The notes under the pieces were generated by a model. The model saw only the letters and a list, made by a program, of their open reading frames with translations. It searched no databases and had not been told where the DNA came from. Positions 8,840 through 18,788 of a stretch of DNA of 64,000 nt are shown here, piece by piece. Within the stretch, counting starts at the first letter, position 1. Each line of letters starts with the position of its first letter. Origin of the DNA: an uncultured Burkholderiales bacterium. GTDB lineage: Bacteria; Pseudomonadota; Gammaproteobacteria; Burkholderiales; Burkholderiaceae_C. A program made the translations under genes and the position numbers. The stretch covers positions 1 through 64,000 of the forward strand of contig CAIQHG010000087.1 in NCBI GenBank assembly GCA_903871545.1, written 5' to 3'.

Positions 8840-9700
8840 ATGTTTAAAAAATTAGCAGTCATTGGCTGCGGCTTAATAGGTGGCTCTTTTGCTTTGGCCC
8901 TTAAAAAAGCAAAACTAGTGGATCATGTGATCGGCTTTAGCAGCACACAGGCCACTCTCATGCGCGCTAAGGCGGGCGGGGTCATTGATGAGATGTCCAC
9001 AAGTTTAGAGCAAACTGTTAGGGGTGCTGACTTGGTGTTGGTTGCCATTCCCGTTCAATCCATCGGTCAATGCTTTAAAGAGATAAGGGAGTTCATTGAC
9101 CCCGGTGCTTTGTTGATGGATGTAGGCTCAACTAAGCAAGATGTTGAGGCTTATGCGGTCGCTTTTTTAGGGGACAAACTGTCTCAGTTTGTACCTTCTC
9201 ACCCAATCGCAGGAAAAGAAAAGTCAGGAGTTGACCACGCTAGTGCAGATCTATTTCGAAATCGTTCATTGATTTTGACACCCCTTGCCCAGACCAAGCC
9301 TGCACTGGTTGAGACAGCTCGACTGATATGGTCCACTATAGGTTCGCGTGTTCATTTGATGAGCTCATGCGATCACGACAATGCATTTGCAGCGGTCAGT
9401 CATTTGCCTCATTTAATCGCTTTTGCATTCATGAATGGGCTCATTGATCAGCCCAACCATGAACAGCTCCTATCCGTTGCAGGTCCAGGGTTTAGGGATT
9501 TTTCAAGAATTGCAGCGAGTGACCCCGTTGTGTGGAGAGATATATTTTTCTCCAACAAAGAGAACCTAAAAAAGCAAGCCCGTCTTTTCTGCGCCTCGCT
9601 GCAAACACTTGAGCAATTAATCGAGGAGGAGAATTCGGACGCTTTAATTAAAATAATTGAGCTCTCTAGGTCTAGTCGCTCGAACTGGCACATTGATTAA
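8840..9700 (+). CDS. tyrA: Prephenate dehydrogenase
   Basis: TyrA oxidatively decarboxylates prephenate to 4-hydroxyphenylpyruvate with NAD(P)+, leading to tyrosine. The Rossmann motif GCGLIGGS sits at residues 9-16. The catalytic histidine is His121 in SHPIAGKEKSGV, and a helical dimerisation half follows. The 286-residue length is that of the single-domain enzyme without chorismate mutase or ACT domain. It lies between pheA and aroA and is probably cotranscribed with them; aroA starts 66 bases later. Arogenate dehydrogenase activity cannot be excluded from sequence alone. Confidence 0.94.
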   Translation: MFKKLAVIGCGLIGGSFALALKKAKLVDHVIGFSSTQATLMRAKAGGVIDEMSTSLEQTVRGADLVLVAIPVQSIGQCFKEIREFIDPGALLMDVGSTKQDVEAYAVAFLGDKLSQFVPSHPIAGKEKSGVDHASADLFRNRSLILTPLAQTKPALVETARLIWSTIGSRVHLMSSCDHDNAFAAVSHLPHLIAFAFMNGLIDQPNHEQLLSVAGPGFRDFSRIAASDPVVWRDIFFSNKENLKKQARLFCASLQTLEQLIEEENSDALIKIIELSRSSRSNWHID

Positions 9701-9766
9701 GTTCAAAATCATGTCTTGGATTTTTACTCTATCTCTACAATATTTTAACCAGGACCCCTGTCAAGT

Positions 9767-11794
9767 ATGTATTCCACTCCTTTCCTAGACATACCCTGGC
9801 TTGAGTTTGCTCGGGGTGAGGTGACGTTGCCTGGCTCCAAAAGCATCTCAAACCGGGTTCTACTTCTTGCTGCTCTTAGTAAAGGCGAGACACTCGTGCA
9901 AGGCCTACTCGCCTCTGACGACACCTCGGTGATGCTCGGCGCGCTCAAAGTGATGGGGTGCACTTTAACTCAGACCAAAGAGGGACTGATCATCACAGGC
10001 ATCCAAGACACCTTGGCTTCAACCACAGAGCTCGCTCCCCTTGATTTGTTTCTTGGAAATGCAGGTACCGCTATGCGCCCGTTAACAGCTGCTTTAGCGG
10101 TGCTAGGTGTCAGTGCAAAAGTCCACGGGGTTGATCGAATGCACGAGCGTCCGATTGGGGATTTGGTTGAAGCATTAAAACAAATAGGTTGCTCAATTGA
10201 TTATCTAGGGCAAGAGGGGTACCCTCCCCTTCGATTGAACCCAAGAGATTCACATCAACAAAGCAATTTTGCAGCCTTAATCAAAAAGCCCATACAGGTG
10301 CGAGGGGACGTCTCTAGCCAATTTCTTACCGCCCTTTTGATGGCCCTTCCCCTCGCAGCAAAAGAGGACATCTGCATTGAAGTGGTGGGCGAGCTGATCT
10401 CAAAACCCTATATAGACATCACACTGAAGATGATTCAACAGTTCGGTGTCTCAGTTCTGAAAAATGGATTTAAACGCTTTGTGGTTCCCAAATCCAGCGC
10501 CTTCTGCAGTCCAGGCACCGTGCAGGTTGAGGCCGACGCGTCCTCTGCGAGTTACTTTATAGCGCTTGGAGCAATAGCATCTTTACCCTCTGATTCAGGG
10601 ATAAAAATCAATGGAGTAGGCGCTAACTCTATTCAAGGTGATATTGAATTCATAGCTGCTGCAAAAGCCATGGGAGCTCAAATTGAAGTAGGCACGAGCT
10701 GGATTCAGGTGAAAAAAGGGGCCTGGCCACTAAGGGCAATAGATCTGGACTGCAACCATATTCCCGACGCTGCAATGACCCTGGCGGTGATGGCGCTTTA
10801 TGCAGATGGACCATCTACACTGAGAAACATTGGAAGCTGGCGTGTTAAGGAGACCGACCGCATCAAGGCAGTTGCAACTGAGTGCCGCAAATTAGGCGCC
10901 CAGGTAAGTGAGGGCGACGATTGGGTGCAAATTTGCCCTATAAAGCCAGGCGCCTGGCGCGCAGCAAGCCTACACACTTACGATGACCACAGAATGGCAA
11001 TGTGTTTCTCACTCGCGGCCTTTAACGGGGACAAAAAGAAGGTCAGAATTTTGGATCCCAAATGTGTTGGCAAAACGTACCCCGATTATTTTGAAAGCTT
11101 TTTAGGGCTCAGCTTGACGGGGCCCTCCAACGTTCCGGTTATTTGCATTGACGGCCCCTCAGCCTCTGGAAAAGGCACCTTGGCCGCTTTGGTTGCTGAG
11201 AAATTGGGGTACCACTACTTAGATTCTGGCGCCCTTTACAGACTGAGTGCCTATGCTGCCTTGCAACAAGAAATCCCTCTCGAGTTGGAATATGAGGCAA
11301 AGCTTGCCGCACTGGTTCGAGATTTGGAAATCGAGTTTAAATGTGAGCGCATACTTCTTAATGGCATTGATATATCAGAGGCGATCAGAACTGAGGAGGC
11401 AGGTATTAATGCTTCAAAAATATCTGTTTTAGGCGGTGTTAGAGCGGCCTTGGTGGAGCTTCAACACAGCTTTAAAAAGCTTCCAGGTCTTGTGGCAGAC
11501 GGACGAGATATGGGCACTGTGATCTTTCCTGGCGCTCAGTTGAAGCTTTTTCTGACCGCTGGTGCAAAGGAAAGAGCAAAAAGACGACATAAGCAATTGA
11601 TTTCAAAAGGAATTCAGGCTAAAATAGAAGACCTTTTTGCTGATTTAGAGGCTCGGGACTTGCGTGACAGCACGAGAAGTGTTGCGCCTTTAGTAGCGGA
11701 CAAAGAGGCTTACCATTTAGACAATTCAAACCTATCCGTTGAGGAATCAGTGAGACAGGTTATGTCTTGGTGGGAAGAAAAGCAGGCATTTTGA
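9767..11794 (+). CDS. aroA-cmk: Fused EPSP synthase / cytidylate kinase
   Basis: One uninterrupted 675-residue frame joins two enzymes. Residues about 8-448 are 5-enolpyruvylshikimate-3-phosphate synthase: [10 protein letters not shown] at the shikimate-phosphate site, [19 protein letters not shown], and KTYPDYF at the end. This makes the chorismate precursor. Residues about 455-675 are CMP/dCMP kinase with the P-loop GPSASGKGT near 462-470, DSGALYR, and [11 protein letters not shown]. The linker is only a few residues. Separate, adjacent aroA and cmk genes are common in proteobacteria, and a fused form is known in some Burkholderiales. It may couple the levels of two unrelated enzymes. rpsA follows after a 250-base leader, the usual cmk-rpsA order. 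Confidence 0.96.
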   Translation: MYSTPFLDIPWLEFARGEVTLPGSKSISNRVLLLAALSKGETLVQGLLASDDTSVMLGALKVMGCTLTQTKEGLIITGIQDTLASTTELAPLDLFLGNAGTAMRPLTAALAVLGVSAKVHGVDRMHERPIGDLVEALKQIGCSIDYLGQEGYPPLRLNPRDSHQQSNFAALIKKPIQVRGDVSSQFLTALLMALPLAAKEDICIEVVGELISKPYIDITLKMIQQFGVSVLKNGFKRFVVPKSSAFCSPGTVQVEADASSASYFIALGAIASLPSDSGIKINGVGANSIQGDIEFIAAAKAMGAQIEVGTSWIQVKKGAWPLRAIDLDCNHIPDAAMTLAVMALYADGPSTLRNIGSWRVKETDRIKAVATECRKLGAQVSEGDDWVQICPIKPGAWRAASLHTYDDHRMAMCFSLAAFNGDKKKVRILDPKCVGKTYPDYFESFLGLSLTGPSNVPVICIDGPSASGKGTLAALVAEKLGYHYLDSGALYRLSAYAALQQEIPLELEYEAKLAALVRDLEIEFKCERILLNGIDISEAIRTEEAGINASKISVLGGVRAALVELQHSFKKLPGLVADGRDMGTVIFPGAQLKLFLTAGAKERAKRRHKQLISKGIQAKIEDLFADLEARDLRDSTRSVAPLVADKEAYHLDNSNLSVEESVRQVMSWWEEKQAF

Positions 11795-11867
11795 TCGATT
11801 TTTTGCCTTGGGAAGAGTCCCATTGAATTTGTTTGATTCGAATGACTGCTTGATTTCGATTGCGGCC

Positions 11868-11908
11868 CACATCACTCCTCCCTGCGCGTCTTGCGCATCG
11901 GTTATGTG
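11868..11908 (+). promoter_or_regulatory. Structured leader upstream of rpsA
   Basis: The 251 bases between cmk and rpsA are long for this gene block. They hold a nested fold: outer arms CACAT (11868-11872) and ATGTG (11904-11908), and inner arms TGCGC and GCGCA (11883-11897) around a 5-base loop. In enterobacteria S1 represses its own mRNA through a folded leader, so this may have the same role here. That is inference; the fold itself is moderate. Confidence 0.3.
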
Positions 11909-12045
11909 GATCATTAACTTAACCCCAGCGGGCACACCTCCAAAGCTCGCACAACACAGCAAACGGGACCATTATCAATGCTTTGCGGTTCATCTTTGAA
12001 CAGCGGGCGGAATGTTCTTGTATCGTTTTGCTTAGGAAACCTTTT

Positions 12046-13740
12046 ATGTCAGAATCTTTTGCCGAACTGTTTGAAGAATCCCTAAAGCGTTCAGAAATGC
12101 GCACGGGTGAAGTTATCACTGCTGAAGTGATACGCGTAGAACACAACCACGTTGTGGTCAATGCGGGTCTCAAATCAGAGGCTTATGTCCCAATTGAAGA
12201 ATTTAAAAACGATCTCGGTGAGATCGAAGTACAAGCAGGAGACTTTGTCTCTGTTGCGATCAGTAGCGTTGAGAACGGCTACGGAGACACCATCCTTAGC
12301 CGGGACACGGCCAAACGTTTGGCATCATGGCTGTCCCTTGAAAAAGCTCTGGAATCTGGAGAATTTGTAAGCGGCACCACAAGCGGCAAAGTCAAAGGCG
12401 GATTAACTGTTTTGGTGAACGGTATACGCGCTTTCTTGCCTGGCTCTTTGATCGACACACGCCCCATCAAGGACTTGAGTCCTTTTGAGAACAAGACGAT
12501 GGAGTTCAAAGTCATCAAGCTTGACCGCAAGCGCAACAACGTCGTGCTCAGCCGCCGCGCAGTAATAGAGGCATCTATGGGCGAAGAGCGTGCTAAGTTG
12601 ATGGATACGCTCAAAGAAGGCTCAGTGGTGCACGGCGTTGTTAAAAACATCACCGAGTACGGTGCATTTGTGGACTTGGGCGGTATCGACGGTTTACTGC
12701 ACATCACGGATATGGCCTGGAGACGCGTGCGTCATCCAAGCGAAGTGGTACAAGCGGGTCAAGAAATTACGGCGAAGATTCTTAAATTTGATACTGAGAA
12801 AAACCGCGTCTCCCTTGGACTCAAACAAATGGGGGATGATCCTTGGATGGGAGTCGCACGACGATATCCACAAAGCACACGCATGTTTGGTAAGGTCACC
12901 AACATTGCTGACTACGGGGCGTTTGTTGAACTTGAGCCAGGCATAGAAGGTTTAGTTCACGTCTCCGAGATGGACTGGACAAATAAAAACGTGGCTCCAA
13001 GCAAAATCGTCTCCTTAGGCGATGAAGTCGAAGTCATGGTTCTTGAAATCGACGAGGACAAGCGCCGCATCTCCCTTGGCATGAAGCAGTGCCGGGCCAA
13101 CCCATGGCAAGAATTCGCGCAGGACACAAAACGTGGTGACCGAGTCAAAGGACCCATCAAATCAATTACAGACTTTGGTGTATTTGTTGGACTCGCAGCC
13201 GGCATAGACGGCTTGGTTCACTTATCCGATCTTTCTTGGAATGAGACCGGCGAGGCAGCTGTTCGCAACTACAAGAAAGGTCAAGAAGTTGAAGCCGTTG
13301 TGTTGGCAGTTGACGTCGAGCGCGAGCGCATCTCCCTTGGTATCAAACAACTCGATGCAGATCCTTACACAACCTTTGCCTCCGTTAACGAGAAGGGACA
13401 AATCGTAACGGGCAAGGTCAAAACGGTTGATGCAAAAGGTGCTGAGATCGATCTAGGCGAAGAGGTGTTGGGTTATTTGAGAGTCAGCGAAATTTCTCGC
13501 GAGCGAATTGAAGACGCCCGTACCGTGCTCAAAGAAGGCGATGAGGTCACTGCAGTGGTGATCAACGTGGACAGAAAAACCCGCAACATTCAACTCTCTA
13601 TCAAAGCCAAAGACGCAGCCGATCAACAAGAAGCCATGGCCTCTTTGAACCAACAAAGCTCGCGCGAGAATGCTGGGACTACAAGTCTTGGCGCGCTCTT
13701 AAGGGCCAAGTTGGATACCCCTGAGGACTCACAATCTTAA
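12046..13740 (+). CDS. rpsA: 30S ribosomal protein S1
   Basis: S1 binds mRNA leaders and helps unfold them on the 30S subunit. The ATG at 12046 gives the conserved start [15 protein letters not shown] and is preceded by AGGAAA about 9 bases upstream; the frame is open further 5' but not S1-like. The 564 residues contain six S1/OB repeats at about 20-90, 105-170, 190-260, 277-347, 364-434 and 450-520. The central ones show the typical [18 protein letters not shown] pattern. A short disordered tail follows. It is downstream of cmk and 24 bases upstream of ihfB, the standard order. Confidence 0.98.
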   Translation: MSESFAELFEESLKRSEMRTGEVITAEVIRVEHNHVVVNAGLKSEAYVPIEEFKNDLGEIEVQAGDFVSVAISSVENGYGDTILSRDTAKRLASWLSLEKALESGEFVSGTTSGKVKGGLTVLVNGIRAFLPGSLIDTRPIKDLSPFENKTMEFKVIKLDRKRNNVVLSRRAVIEASMGEERAKLMDTLKEGSVVHGVVKNITEYGAFVDLGGIDGLLHITDMAWRRVRHPSEVVQAGQEITAKILKFDTEKNRVSLGLKQMGDDPWMGVARRYPQSTRMFGKVTNIADYGAFVELEPGIEGLVHVSEMDWTNKNVAPSKIVSLGDEVEVMVLEIDEDKRRISLGMKQCRANPWQEFAQDTKRGDRVKGPIKSITDFGVFVGLAAGIDGLVHLSDLSWNETGEAAVRNYKKGQEVEAVVLAVDVERERISLGIKQLDADPYTTFASVNEKGQIVTGKVKTVDAKGAEIDLGEEVLGYLRVSEISRERIEDARTVLKEGDEVTAVVINVDRKTRNIQLSIKAKDAADQQEAMASLNQQSSRENAGTTSLGALLRAKLDTPEDSQS

Positions 13741-13764
13741 TCACATTAGATTGCCACCAACACA

Positions 13765-14085
13765 ATGACTAGAAGCGATTTGGTTGAAGAACTGGCCTCT
13801 CAGTTTCCTCAGCTCACCCACAGAGATGCTGAGTTCGCTGTGAAAGCTTTGCTGGACGCGATGAGTGACGCCTTAACACGTGGTCACCGTATTGAGCTCA
13901 GAGGGTTTGGCAGTTTTTCAATTAATCGCCGTCCACCCAGACTTGGGCGCAACCCCAGATCTGGTGAACAAGTTGCAATTCCTGAGAAAAGAGTTCCTCA
14001 TTTCAAGCCCGGCAAAGCGCTTAGAGAGGCGGTGGATGAAAAAACCGCCAATTTAAGCTTAACCGACGCAAAAAAGAATCCTTAA
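13765..14085 (+). CDS. ihfB: Integration host factor subunit beta
   Basis: IhfB pairs with IhfA to bend DNA sharply at specific sites in recombination, replication and transcription. The 106 residues open with [11 protein letters not shown], and the DNA-binding arm carries GRNPRSGE with the conserved tip proline. The basic segment [11 protein letters not shown] closes the fold. A short, poorly conserved tail of about 12 residues follows. Its place directly after rpsA identifies it as IhfB rather than HU or IhfA. Confidence 0.96.
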   Translation: MTRSDLVEELASQFPQLTHRDAEFAVKALLDAMSDALTRGHRIELRGFGSFSINRRPPRLGRNPRSGEQVAIPEKRVPHFKPGKALREAVDEKTANLSLTDAKKNP

Positions 14086-14103
14086 ATCGACTGGGTAACA
14101 AGA

Positions 14104-14424
14104 TTGAAACACACTCTGTGGCTGCTTCGGTGGATTCTGAAGGCAGCCATTTTTTTTACGCTGTTTGCTTTTGCACTTAACAATCAGCAAGAGGCAACTG
14201 TCAACTTCTTCTTTGGAATGAGTTGGAGGGGGCCAATGGTTTTGATCGTTTTGACGGTCTTTACAATAGGGCTGATTGTGGGTGCACTAGCAATGGTGCC
14301 CCGTTGGTGGCGTGCGAGAAAGATTGCCCGCCTACCCAGTAATGAGCGTACTGAGTTGGGGGATAAAAAAAATCAGAAAGATCAAATAGAACAATTACAG
14401 CCCACGAATTTCACTGCCATTTAA
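14104..14424 (+). CDS. lapA: LapA-domain inner membrane protein
   Basis: LapA is a small inner-membrane partner of LapB in the control of LPS synthesis (LpxC turnover in E. coli). The frame has no ATG at its front and begins with TTG at 14104, 18 bases after ihfB. The 106 residues have two membrane segments (about 10-28 and 41-64) separated by NNQQEATVNFFFG, the LapA signature. A basic cytoplasmic segment (RWWRARK) and a polar tail follow. The gene order ihfB-lapA-lapB supports the call. Confidence 0.88.
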   Translation: MKHTLWLLRWILKAAIFFTLFAFALNNQQEATVNFFFGMSWRGPMVLIVLTVFTIGLIVGALAMVPRWWRARKIARLPSNERTELGDKKNQKDQIEQLQPTNFTAI

Positions 14425-14538
14425 ACGTTAACGCATCCCCCTACTAAACGACACCCAATCAAGTGAACTCGTCCACAATCTCCCCCTTCACTTTTAAAGC
14501 CGAGCGCGCGTTATGCGACCAAAGGCTGAGAGCCACTC

Positions 14539-15747
14539 ATGTCTATTGATTGGGTTTGGTTGTTGATGGGTGCGTGCGCAGTGTTTGCGCTTGGATGGGT
14601 TGCATCCCGCTTTGATATCCAACAACTTAAATTAGAAAATCAACGAAACCCAAAAGCATATTTTCAAGGCCTCAACTTTTTACTTAACGAACAACAAGAC
14701 CAAGCCATTGACTCTTTCATTGAGGCCGTTCAACAAGACCCCGATACCTCTGAGTTGCACTTTGCTTTGGGTAATTTATTTAGAAAAAGGGGTGAGTTTG
14801 AGCGCGCTGTTAGGGTGCATCAACACTTATTAGCCCGAGCAGACTTATCTACCAAAGATAGACACCGTGCGATGTTTGATTTGGCCCAGGATTACTTAAG
14901 AGCTGGAATTATCGACAGAGCCGAAAACGCTCTTAAAGACTTGGAGGGCACGCAAATGGAGGGGCAAGCGATGCTTTCACTCTTAACCCTTTACGAACGC
15001 TCCCGGGACTGGGAGCAGGCAGCTAAAGTGGCAGAACGACTTCAAACGCTTGGAGAGGGAGATTTCTCCGCTCGCTTGGCACATTACTTATGCGAACAAG
15101 CAAAGGCCATAGAGGGCACAGACCCAAACCGGGCGCAGACACTTATAGAAAGTGCACTTGTGTGCTCTCCCCTTCATGCGCGCTCCAGACTTGCTTTAGC
15201 GCAGCTCTTGCGTCTTCAGGGCAAGACCTTAAAAGCTTTAAATACTATCAAACTGCTTTTTAAAGAAACCCCCAGGTTCTCAGGCCTAGGCGCACCCTTG
15301 TTGGCTCAATTTGCAAAAGAAGTTCACCAAACCGGTGAGGCTTTAAACATACTCAATGAGAGTTATCAAAACAAACCCAGACTCGATGTACTGGAAGCGC
15401 TGATAGAGTTGAGCCTAGCGGATGAAGAACTCACACCCCGTGCAGACGACTCTAGTCCTATGAGCCCATCAAAGCCCCTTTTGATGAGCCCAGTGGTACA
15501 AAACCTTTACGCCCAGCACCTGGTGCGCACACCCTCTTTGATTGCGGCTACGCACTGGCTAAGCGCACAGACCCTCTCCAGCGCTGCCACCCAGGCCACA
15601 GTCTTGCAAACTCTAGATAAGGCGGCAACGCCGCTTAAAAGGTACCGCTGCGCAGCCTGCGGGTTTGAGGCGCTGACTCATTTTTGGCAATGCCCGGGAT
15701 GCCAGTCTTGGGACAGTTATCCCCCTGAGAGAGTTGAAGAATTATGA
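14539..15747 (+). CDS. lapB: Lipopolysaccharide assembly protein LapB
   Basis: LapB is an inner-membrane-anchored adaptor that coordinates LPS synthesis and delivers LpxC to FtsH in E. coli. One membrane helix (residues 5-22) is followed by a run of TPR motifs (about 35-330). A rubredoxin-type metal site at the C-terminus uses Cys371, Cys374, Cys385 and Cys388 (CAAC..CPGC). That layout is diagnostic of LapB, and 402 residues is close to the usual 390. Its stop overlaps the hldA start by four bases (ATGA), implying translational coupling to heptose synthesis. Confidence 0.95.
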   Translation: MSIDWVWLLMGACAVFALGWVASRFDIQQLKLENQRNPKAYFQGLNFLLNEQQDQAIDSFIEAVQQDPDTSELHFALGNLFRKRGEFERAVRVHQHLLARADLSTKDRHRAMFDLAQDYLRAGIIDRAENALKDLEGTQMEGQAMLSLLTLYERSRDWEQAAKVAERLQTLGEGDFSARLAHYLCEQAKAIEGTDPNRAQTLIESALVCSPLHARSRLALAQLLRLQGKTLKALNTIKLLFKETPRFSGLGAPLLAQFAKEVHQTGEALNILNESYQNKPRLDVLEALIELSLADEELTPRADDSSPMSPSKPLLMSPVVQNLYAQHLVRTPSLIAATHWLSAQTLSSAATQATVLQTLDKAATPLKRYRCAACGFEALTHFWQCPGCQSWDSYPPERVEEL

Positions 15748-16676
15748 AGACCTTATCTTTAGAGAACGTAAAAGCATCAAAAGTTCTCGTAGTTGGAGAC
15801 GTGATGCTTGATAGGTATTGGTACGGCTCTGTTGACCGAATTAGCCCTGAGGCCCCGGTGCCAGTCGTTCGAATCACAAAGGAGGAGGACCGACTCGGGG
15901 GCTCTGCCAACGTTGCCTATAACGGGGTGAGTCTGGGGGCAACCATTAGTCTACTCAGTGTGGTAGGCGAAGACGAGGTCAGTCACAAGTTAGAAAAACT
16001 TATCAGTGTGAGCGGGATTAAACCTTTTTTTGGTCGTGACCCACAATTAAAAACCACCATGAAGTTGCGCGTGATTGGTCGCCAACAGCAGCTACTCAGA
16101 GTTGACTTTGAAAGCAATCCCCTGCATGAGAGCCTTGCCTCTCAGACTGAAAAATTCAATGAACTGATTAACAACCACCAAGCCGTTGTCTTCTCCGACT
16201 ACGGCAAAGGGGGGCTAGGCGAGGTTGAGCGCATGATCGAGATTGCAAAAAACCACCACAAACCCGTACTGATTGATCCCAAAGGAAGCAATTATTCAAG
16301 GTACAAAGGGGCCACCGTCATTACGCCCAACAAACAAGAGCTTAGGGAAGTGGTGGGGGAATGGAGCAGCGAGGAGGATTTAAAATTAAGGGCTCAGCGA
16401 CTGCGCGCAGATCTTGGTGTTGACTCGCTGCTGCTCACGCGCAGCGAAGAGGGTATGAGTCTCTTTGACGCGGCAGGCGAGTTGCATGTGGGCGCCCAAG
16501 CACTAGAGGTCTTTGACGTCACAGGTGCGGGAGACACTGTGATCGCCACCTTGGCCGTTTTAATGGCAGGTGGCCTTACAGTACGTGAAGCGCTCCCCTG
16601 GGCCAATAAGGCGGGGGGCATCGTGGTGGGCAAATTTGGCACTGCCAGTGTCAGTTTTCAGGAGTTGACGGCATGA
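15744..16676 (+). CDS. hldA: D-beta-D-heptose 7-phosphate kinase
   Basis: It phosphorylates D-glycero-beta-D-manno-heptose 7-phosphate at C1 in ADP-heptose synthesis for the LPS core. The 310 residues form a PfkB/ribokinase-type kinase: the N-terminal [13 protein letters not shown], the substrate segment [11 protein letters not shown], and the anion-hole motif DVTGAGDTV with the catalytic Asp. There is no C-terminal nucleotidyltransferase domain, so this is the split HldA form; the HldC adenylyltransferase must be encoded elsewhere. It overlaps lapB by four bases and hldD by four bases, so lapB-hldA-hldD form one coupled unit. Confidence 0.93.
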   Translation: MKTLSLENVKASKVLVVGDVMLDRYWYGSVDRISPEAPVPVVRITKEEDRLGGSANVAYNGVSLGATISLLSVVGEDEVSHKLEKLISVSGIKPFFGRDPQLKTTMKLRVIGRQQQLLRVDFESNPLHESLASQTEKFNELINNHQAVVFSDYGKGGLGEVERMIEIAKNHHKPVLIDPKGSNYSRYKGATVITPNKQELREVVGEWSSEEDLKLRAQRLRADLGVDSLLLTRSEEGMSLFDAAGELHVGAQALEVFDVTGAGDTVIATLAVLMAGGLTVREALPWANKAGGIVVGKFGTASVSFQELTA

Positions 16677-17695
16677 CTATCGTAGTGACTGGGGCGGCGG
16701 GCTTTATTGGGAGCAATATCGTTAAAGGTCTCAACAACAGAGGCATCACAGACATTATTGCAGTGGACGATTTAACGGACGGAGAAAAATTCACCAATTT
16801 AGTTGACTTAAAAATCATTGACTACGTAGACCAACATGACTTTTACGAGCTCTTTGCTGCAGGCGCTTACGGCAAAGTGGAAGCCGTTTTTCACGAAGGT
16901 GCTTGTAGCGACACCATGGAGACTGATGGGCGCTACGTGATGGATAATAATTTCTCCATCACCTGTGCCCTTCAAAAGAGTTGTCAGCTACAGAACACGA
17001 GGCTTATCTACGCCTCTTCAGCGGCCACTTACGGGGGCTCAAGCGTTTTTAAAGAGACCCCTGAGTTTGAGAAGCCGCTCAATGTATACGGCTACTCAAA
17101 GCTCTTGTTTGACCAACGCATGCGAGCGCTATACGGCACTCAATTTGAGCACTCCCCGAGCCAATTGGTGGGTTTTAGATATTTCAACGTGTACGGGCCT
17201 CGTGAACAGCACAAGGGACGCATGGCGAGCGTGGCGTTTCATCAAAACAAGCAACTATTGGAGACAGGCCGTGTCAAACTCTTTGGGGCTTACGGGGGCT
17301 ACAAAGCGGGCGAACAAATGAGAGACTTTGTCTACATTGATGACGTCGTTGATGTCAATTTATGGTTTTTTGACCATCCCACAAAATCAGGACTTTTCAA
17401 TTTGGGATCCGGAAGGGCACAGCCGTTTAATGATGTCGCGCTCTCCGTCATCAACGCACACCGAGGATTTGAGAAAAAGAAAAAAAGCTCTAAAGCGCTC
17501 AGCTTGTTGGAGGCTGTGGAACAAAAATTGATTGAATACATCGATTTCCCACCCGCTCTTATTGGCAAATACCAGTGCTACACCCAGGCCGATTTGAGCG
17601 CCCTTAGAGCGGCAGGATGCAAACACACATTTCACTCAGTCGAACAGGGGGTGATTGCCTATATGGATATCTTACAAACTATGGATGCGTCTTAA
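16673..17695 (+). CDS. hldD: ADP-L-glycero-D-manno-heptose 6-epimerase
   Basis: HldD converts ADP-D-glycero- to ADP-L-glycero-D-manno-heptose, the last step before transfer to the LPS core. The NAD(P)-binding motif [10 protein letters not shown] opens the protein at about residue 6. The catalytic pair is in the YGYSK motif, and [11 protein letters not shown] follows as in other short-chain epimerases. At 340 residues it has the normal length. It starts inside the hldA stop (ATGA overlap), and crcB begins 10 bases after it. Confidence 0.96.
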   Translation: MTIVVTGAAGFIGSNIVKGLNNRGITDIIAVDDLTDGEKFTNLVDLKIIDYVDQHDFYELFAAGAYGKVEAVFHEGACSDTMETDGRYVMDNNFSITCALQKSCQLQNTRLIYASSAATYGGSSVFKETPEFEKPLNVYGYSKLLFDQRMRALYGTQFEHSPSQLVGFRYFNVYGPREQHKGRMASVAFHQNKQLLETGRVKLFGAYGGYKAGEQMRDFVYIDDVVDVNLWFFDHPTKSGLFNLGSGRAQPFNDVALSVINAHRGFEKKKKSSKALSLLEAVEQKLIEYIDFPPALIGKYQCYTQADLSALRAAGCKHTFHSVEQGVIAYMDILQTMDAS

Positions 17696-17704
17696 ACTAC
17701 TCTT

Positions 17705-18091
17705 ATGTTTCAAGTTTCAATCATTTGTGTATTTGCGTGTTTGGGAGCTTTGACGCGTTGGCAAATGGGTTTGCTGTTCAACGCGCTTGGGCCTATTCCC
17801 ATTGGAACTCTTGCATGTAATTTAATAGGTGGTTATTTGGTTGGGGTATGTGTGGGCGTTTTCAACGAGCTTACGCAAATTGACCCCATTTGGCGATTGG
17901 CACTTATTACGGGGTTTATGGGATCTTTGACCACTTTCTCGTCCTTTAGTGCAGAGGTTATTGCTATGGTGAGCGAGGCTAAGTGGTTTCTAGCCCTAAC
18001 TACCATTGGTCTTCATTTGTTTGGGTCCTTGGTGCTGACGTTTTTAGGCATTAAAACTGCCACCACATTTTTGACCCAACTAAGCCCTTAG
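17705..18091 (+). CDS. crcB: Fluoride exporter CrcB/Fluc
   Basis: CrcB forms a dual-topology dimeric channel that lets fluoride leave the cell. The 128 residues have four membrane segments. Family motifs are GALTRWQ near the start, GTLACNLIGGYLVG in helix 2 with the conserved Asn, and GFMGSLTTFSSF in helix 3, which holds the Phe residues lining the pore. It follows hldD by 9 bases and may be expressed from the lapB operon. No fluoride riboswitch fits in that gap. Confidence 0.93.
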   Translation: MFQVSIICVFACLGALTRWQMGLLFNALGPIPIGTLACNLIGGYLVGVCVGVFNELTQIDPIWRLALITGFMGSLTTFSSFSAEVIAMVSEAKWFLALTTIGLHLFGSLVLTFLGIKTATTFLTQLSP

Positions 18092-18154
18092 TCCAGTTAT
18101 GCTTACACCCACACCCCTTCTTATTTCATCAAAACCTCACCAGGAAACTTGAAA

Positions 18155-18694
18155 ATGTACGGATTGCTTAAACTATCTGCCGCTATTGACTGGATCAGCG
18201 AGCGCTTGGGCACTCTAGCGGCTTGGGCCGTTCTTTTAGCGGCCACTATTTCAGCCGGCAACGCCTTTGTTCGTTACGGCTTAGACTTTAGCTCCAATGG
18301 ATGGCTTGAGATACAGTGGTACCTCTTTGCTGCAACCGTGATGCTTGGGGCTCCTTTAGTGCTAAAGCGCAACGAACATGTACGCGTCGATTTAATCTAC
18401 GGATCTATCGGTACCAAATTTCAGGTTTATGTGGATCTTTTTGGACTCCTTATTTTTTTGTTGCCCGTCATGGGGTTTATGGGATGGCTCAGCTTTCCTC
18501 TGTTTCTTAAAATGCTCTCCTCAGGGGAGGTTTCAAGCAACGCGGGTGGTTTGGTTCGCTGGCCTGCGATGATGTTGTTGCCCCTTGGTTTTTTTTGGGT
18601 TTTCATACAAGGCCTAAGCGAAATCGTCAAACGCATTGCCCATCTGAGGGGTGAGATTAAGATGGATACAAATTATGAAAAACCGGTTCAGTGA
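18155..18694 (+). CDS. TRAP transporter small permease (DctQ type)
   Basis: This is the small membrane subunit of a TRAP transporter, which takes up organic acids using a sodium or proton gradient. The ATG at 18155 is preferred over a TTG at 18149 because AGGA lies 9 bases upstream of it. About 180 residues with four membrane segments; the conserved core is EIQWYLFAATVMLGAP followed by NEHVRVDL, the DctQ signature. It precedes the large subunit by 94 bases. The substrate is inferred from the nearby binding protein to be a 2-oxo or hydroxy acid. Confidence 0.9.
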   Translation: MYGLLKLSAAIDWISERLGTLAAWAVLLAATISAGNAFVRYGLDFSSNGWLEIQWYLFAATVMLGAPLVLKRNEHVRVDLIYGSIGTKFQVYVDLFGLLIFLLPVMGFMGWLSFPLFLKMLSSGEVSSNAGGLVRWPAMMLLPLGFFWVFIQGLSEIVKRIAHLRGEIKMDTNYEKPVQ

Positions 18695-18788
18695 ACTTAG
18701 GTTTTTGTACGACATAGTTTGAGCTTAATATTTTCACTTAAGTTTAAATTAATTTTTTTTATCAATTTAAAATATTTAGGATTCCCTG

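Noticed and set aside
17695-17705. Fluoride riboswitch upstream of crcB
   Set aside because: The gap between hldD and crcB is only 9 bases, too short for one.
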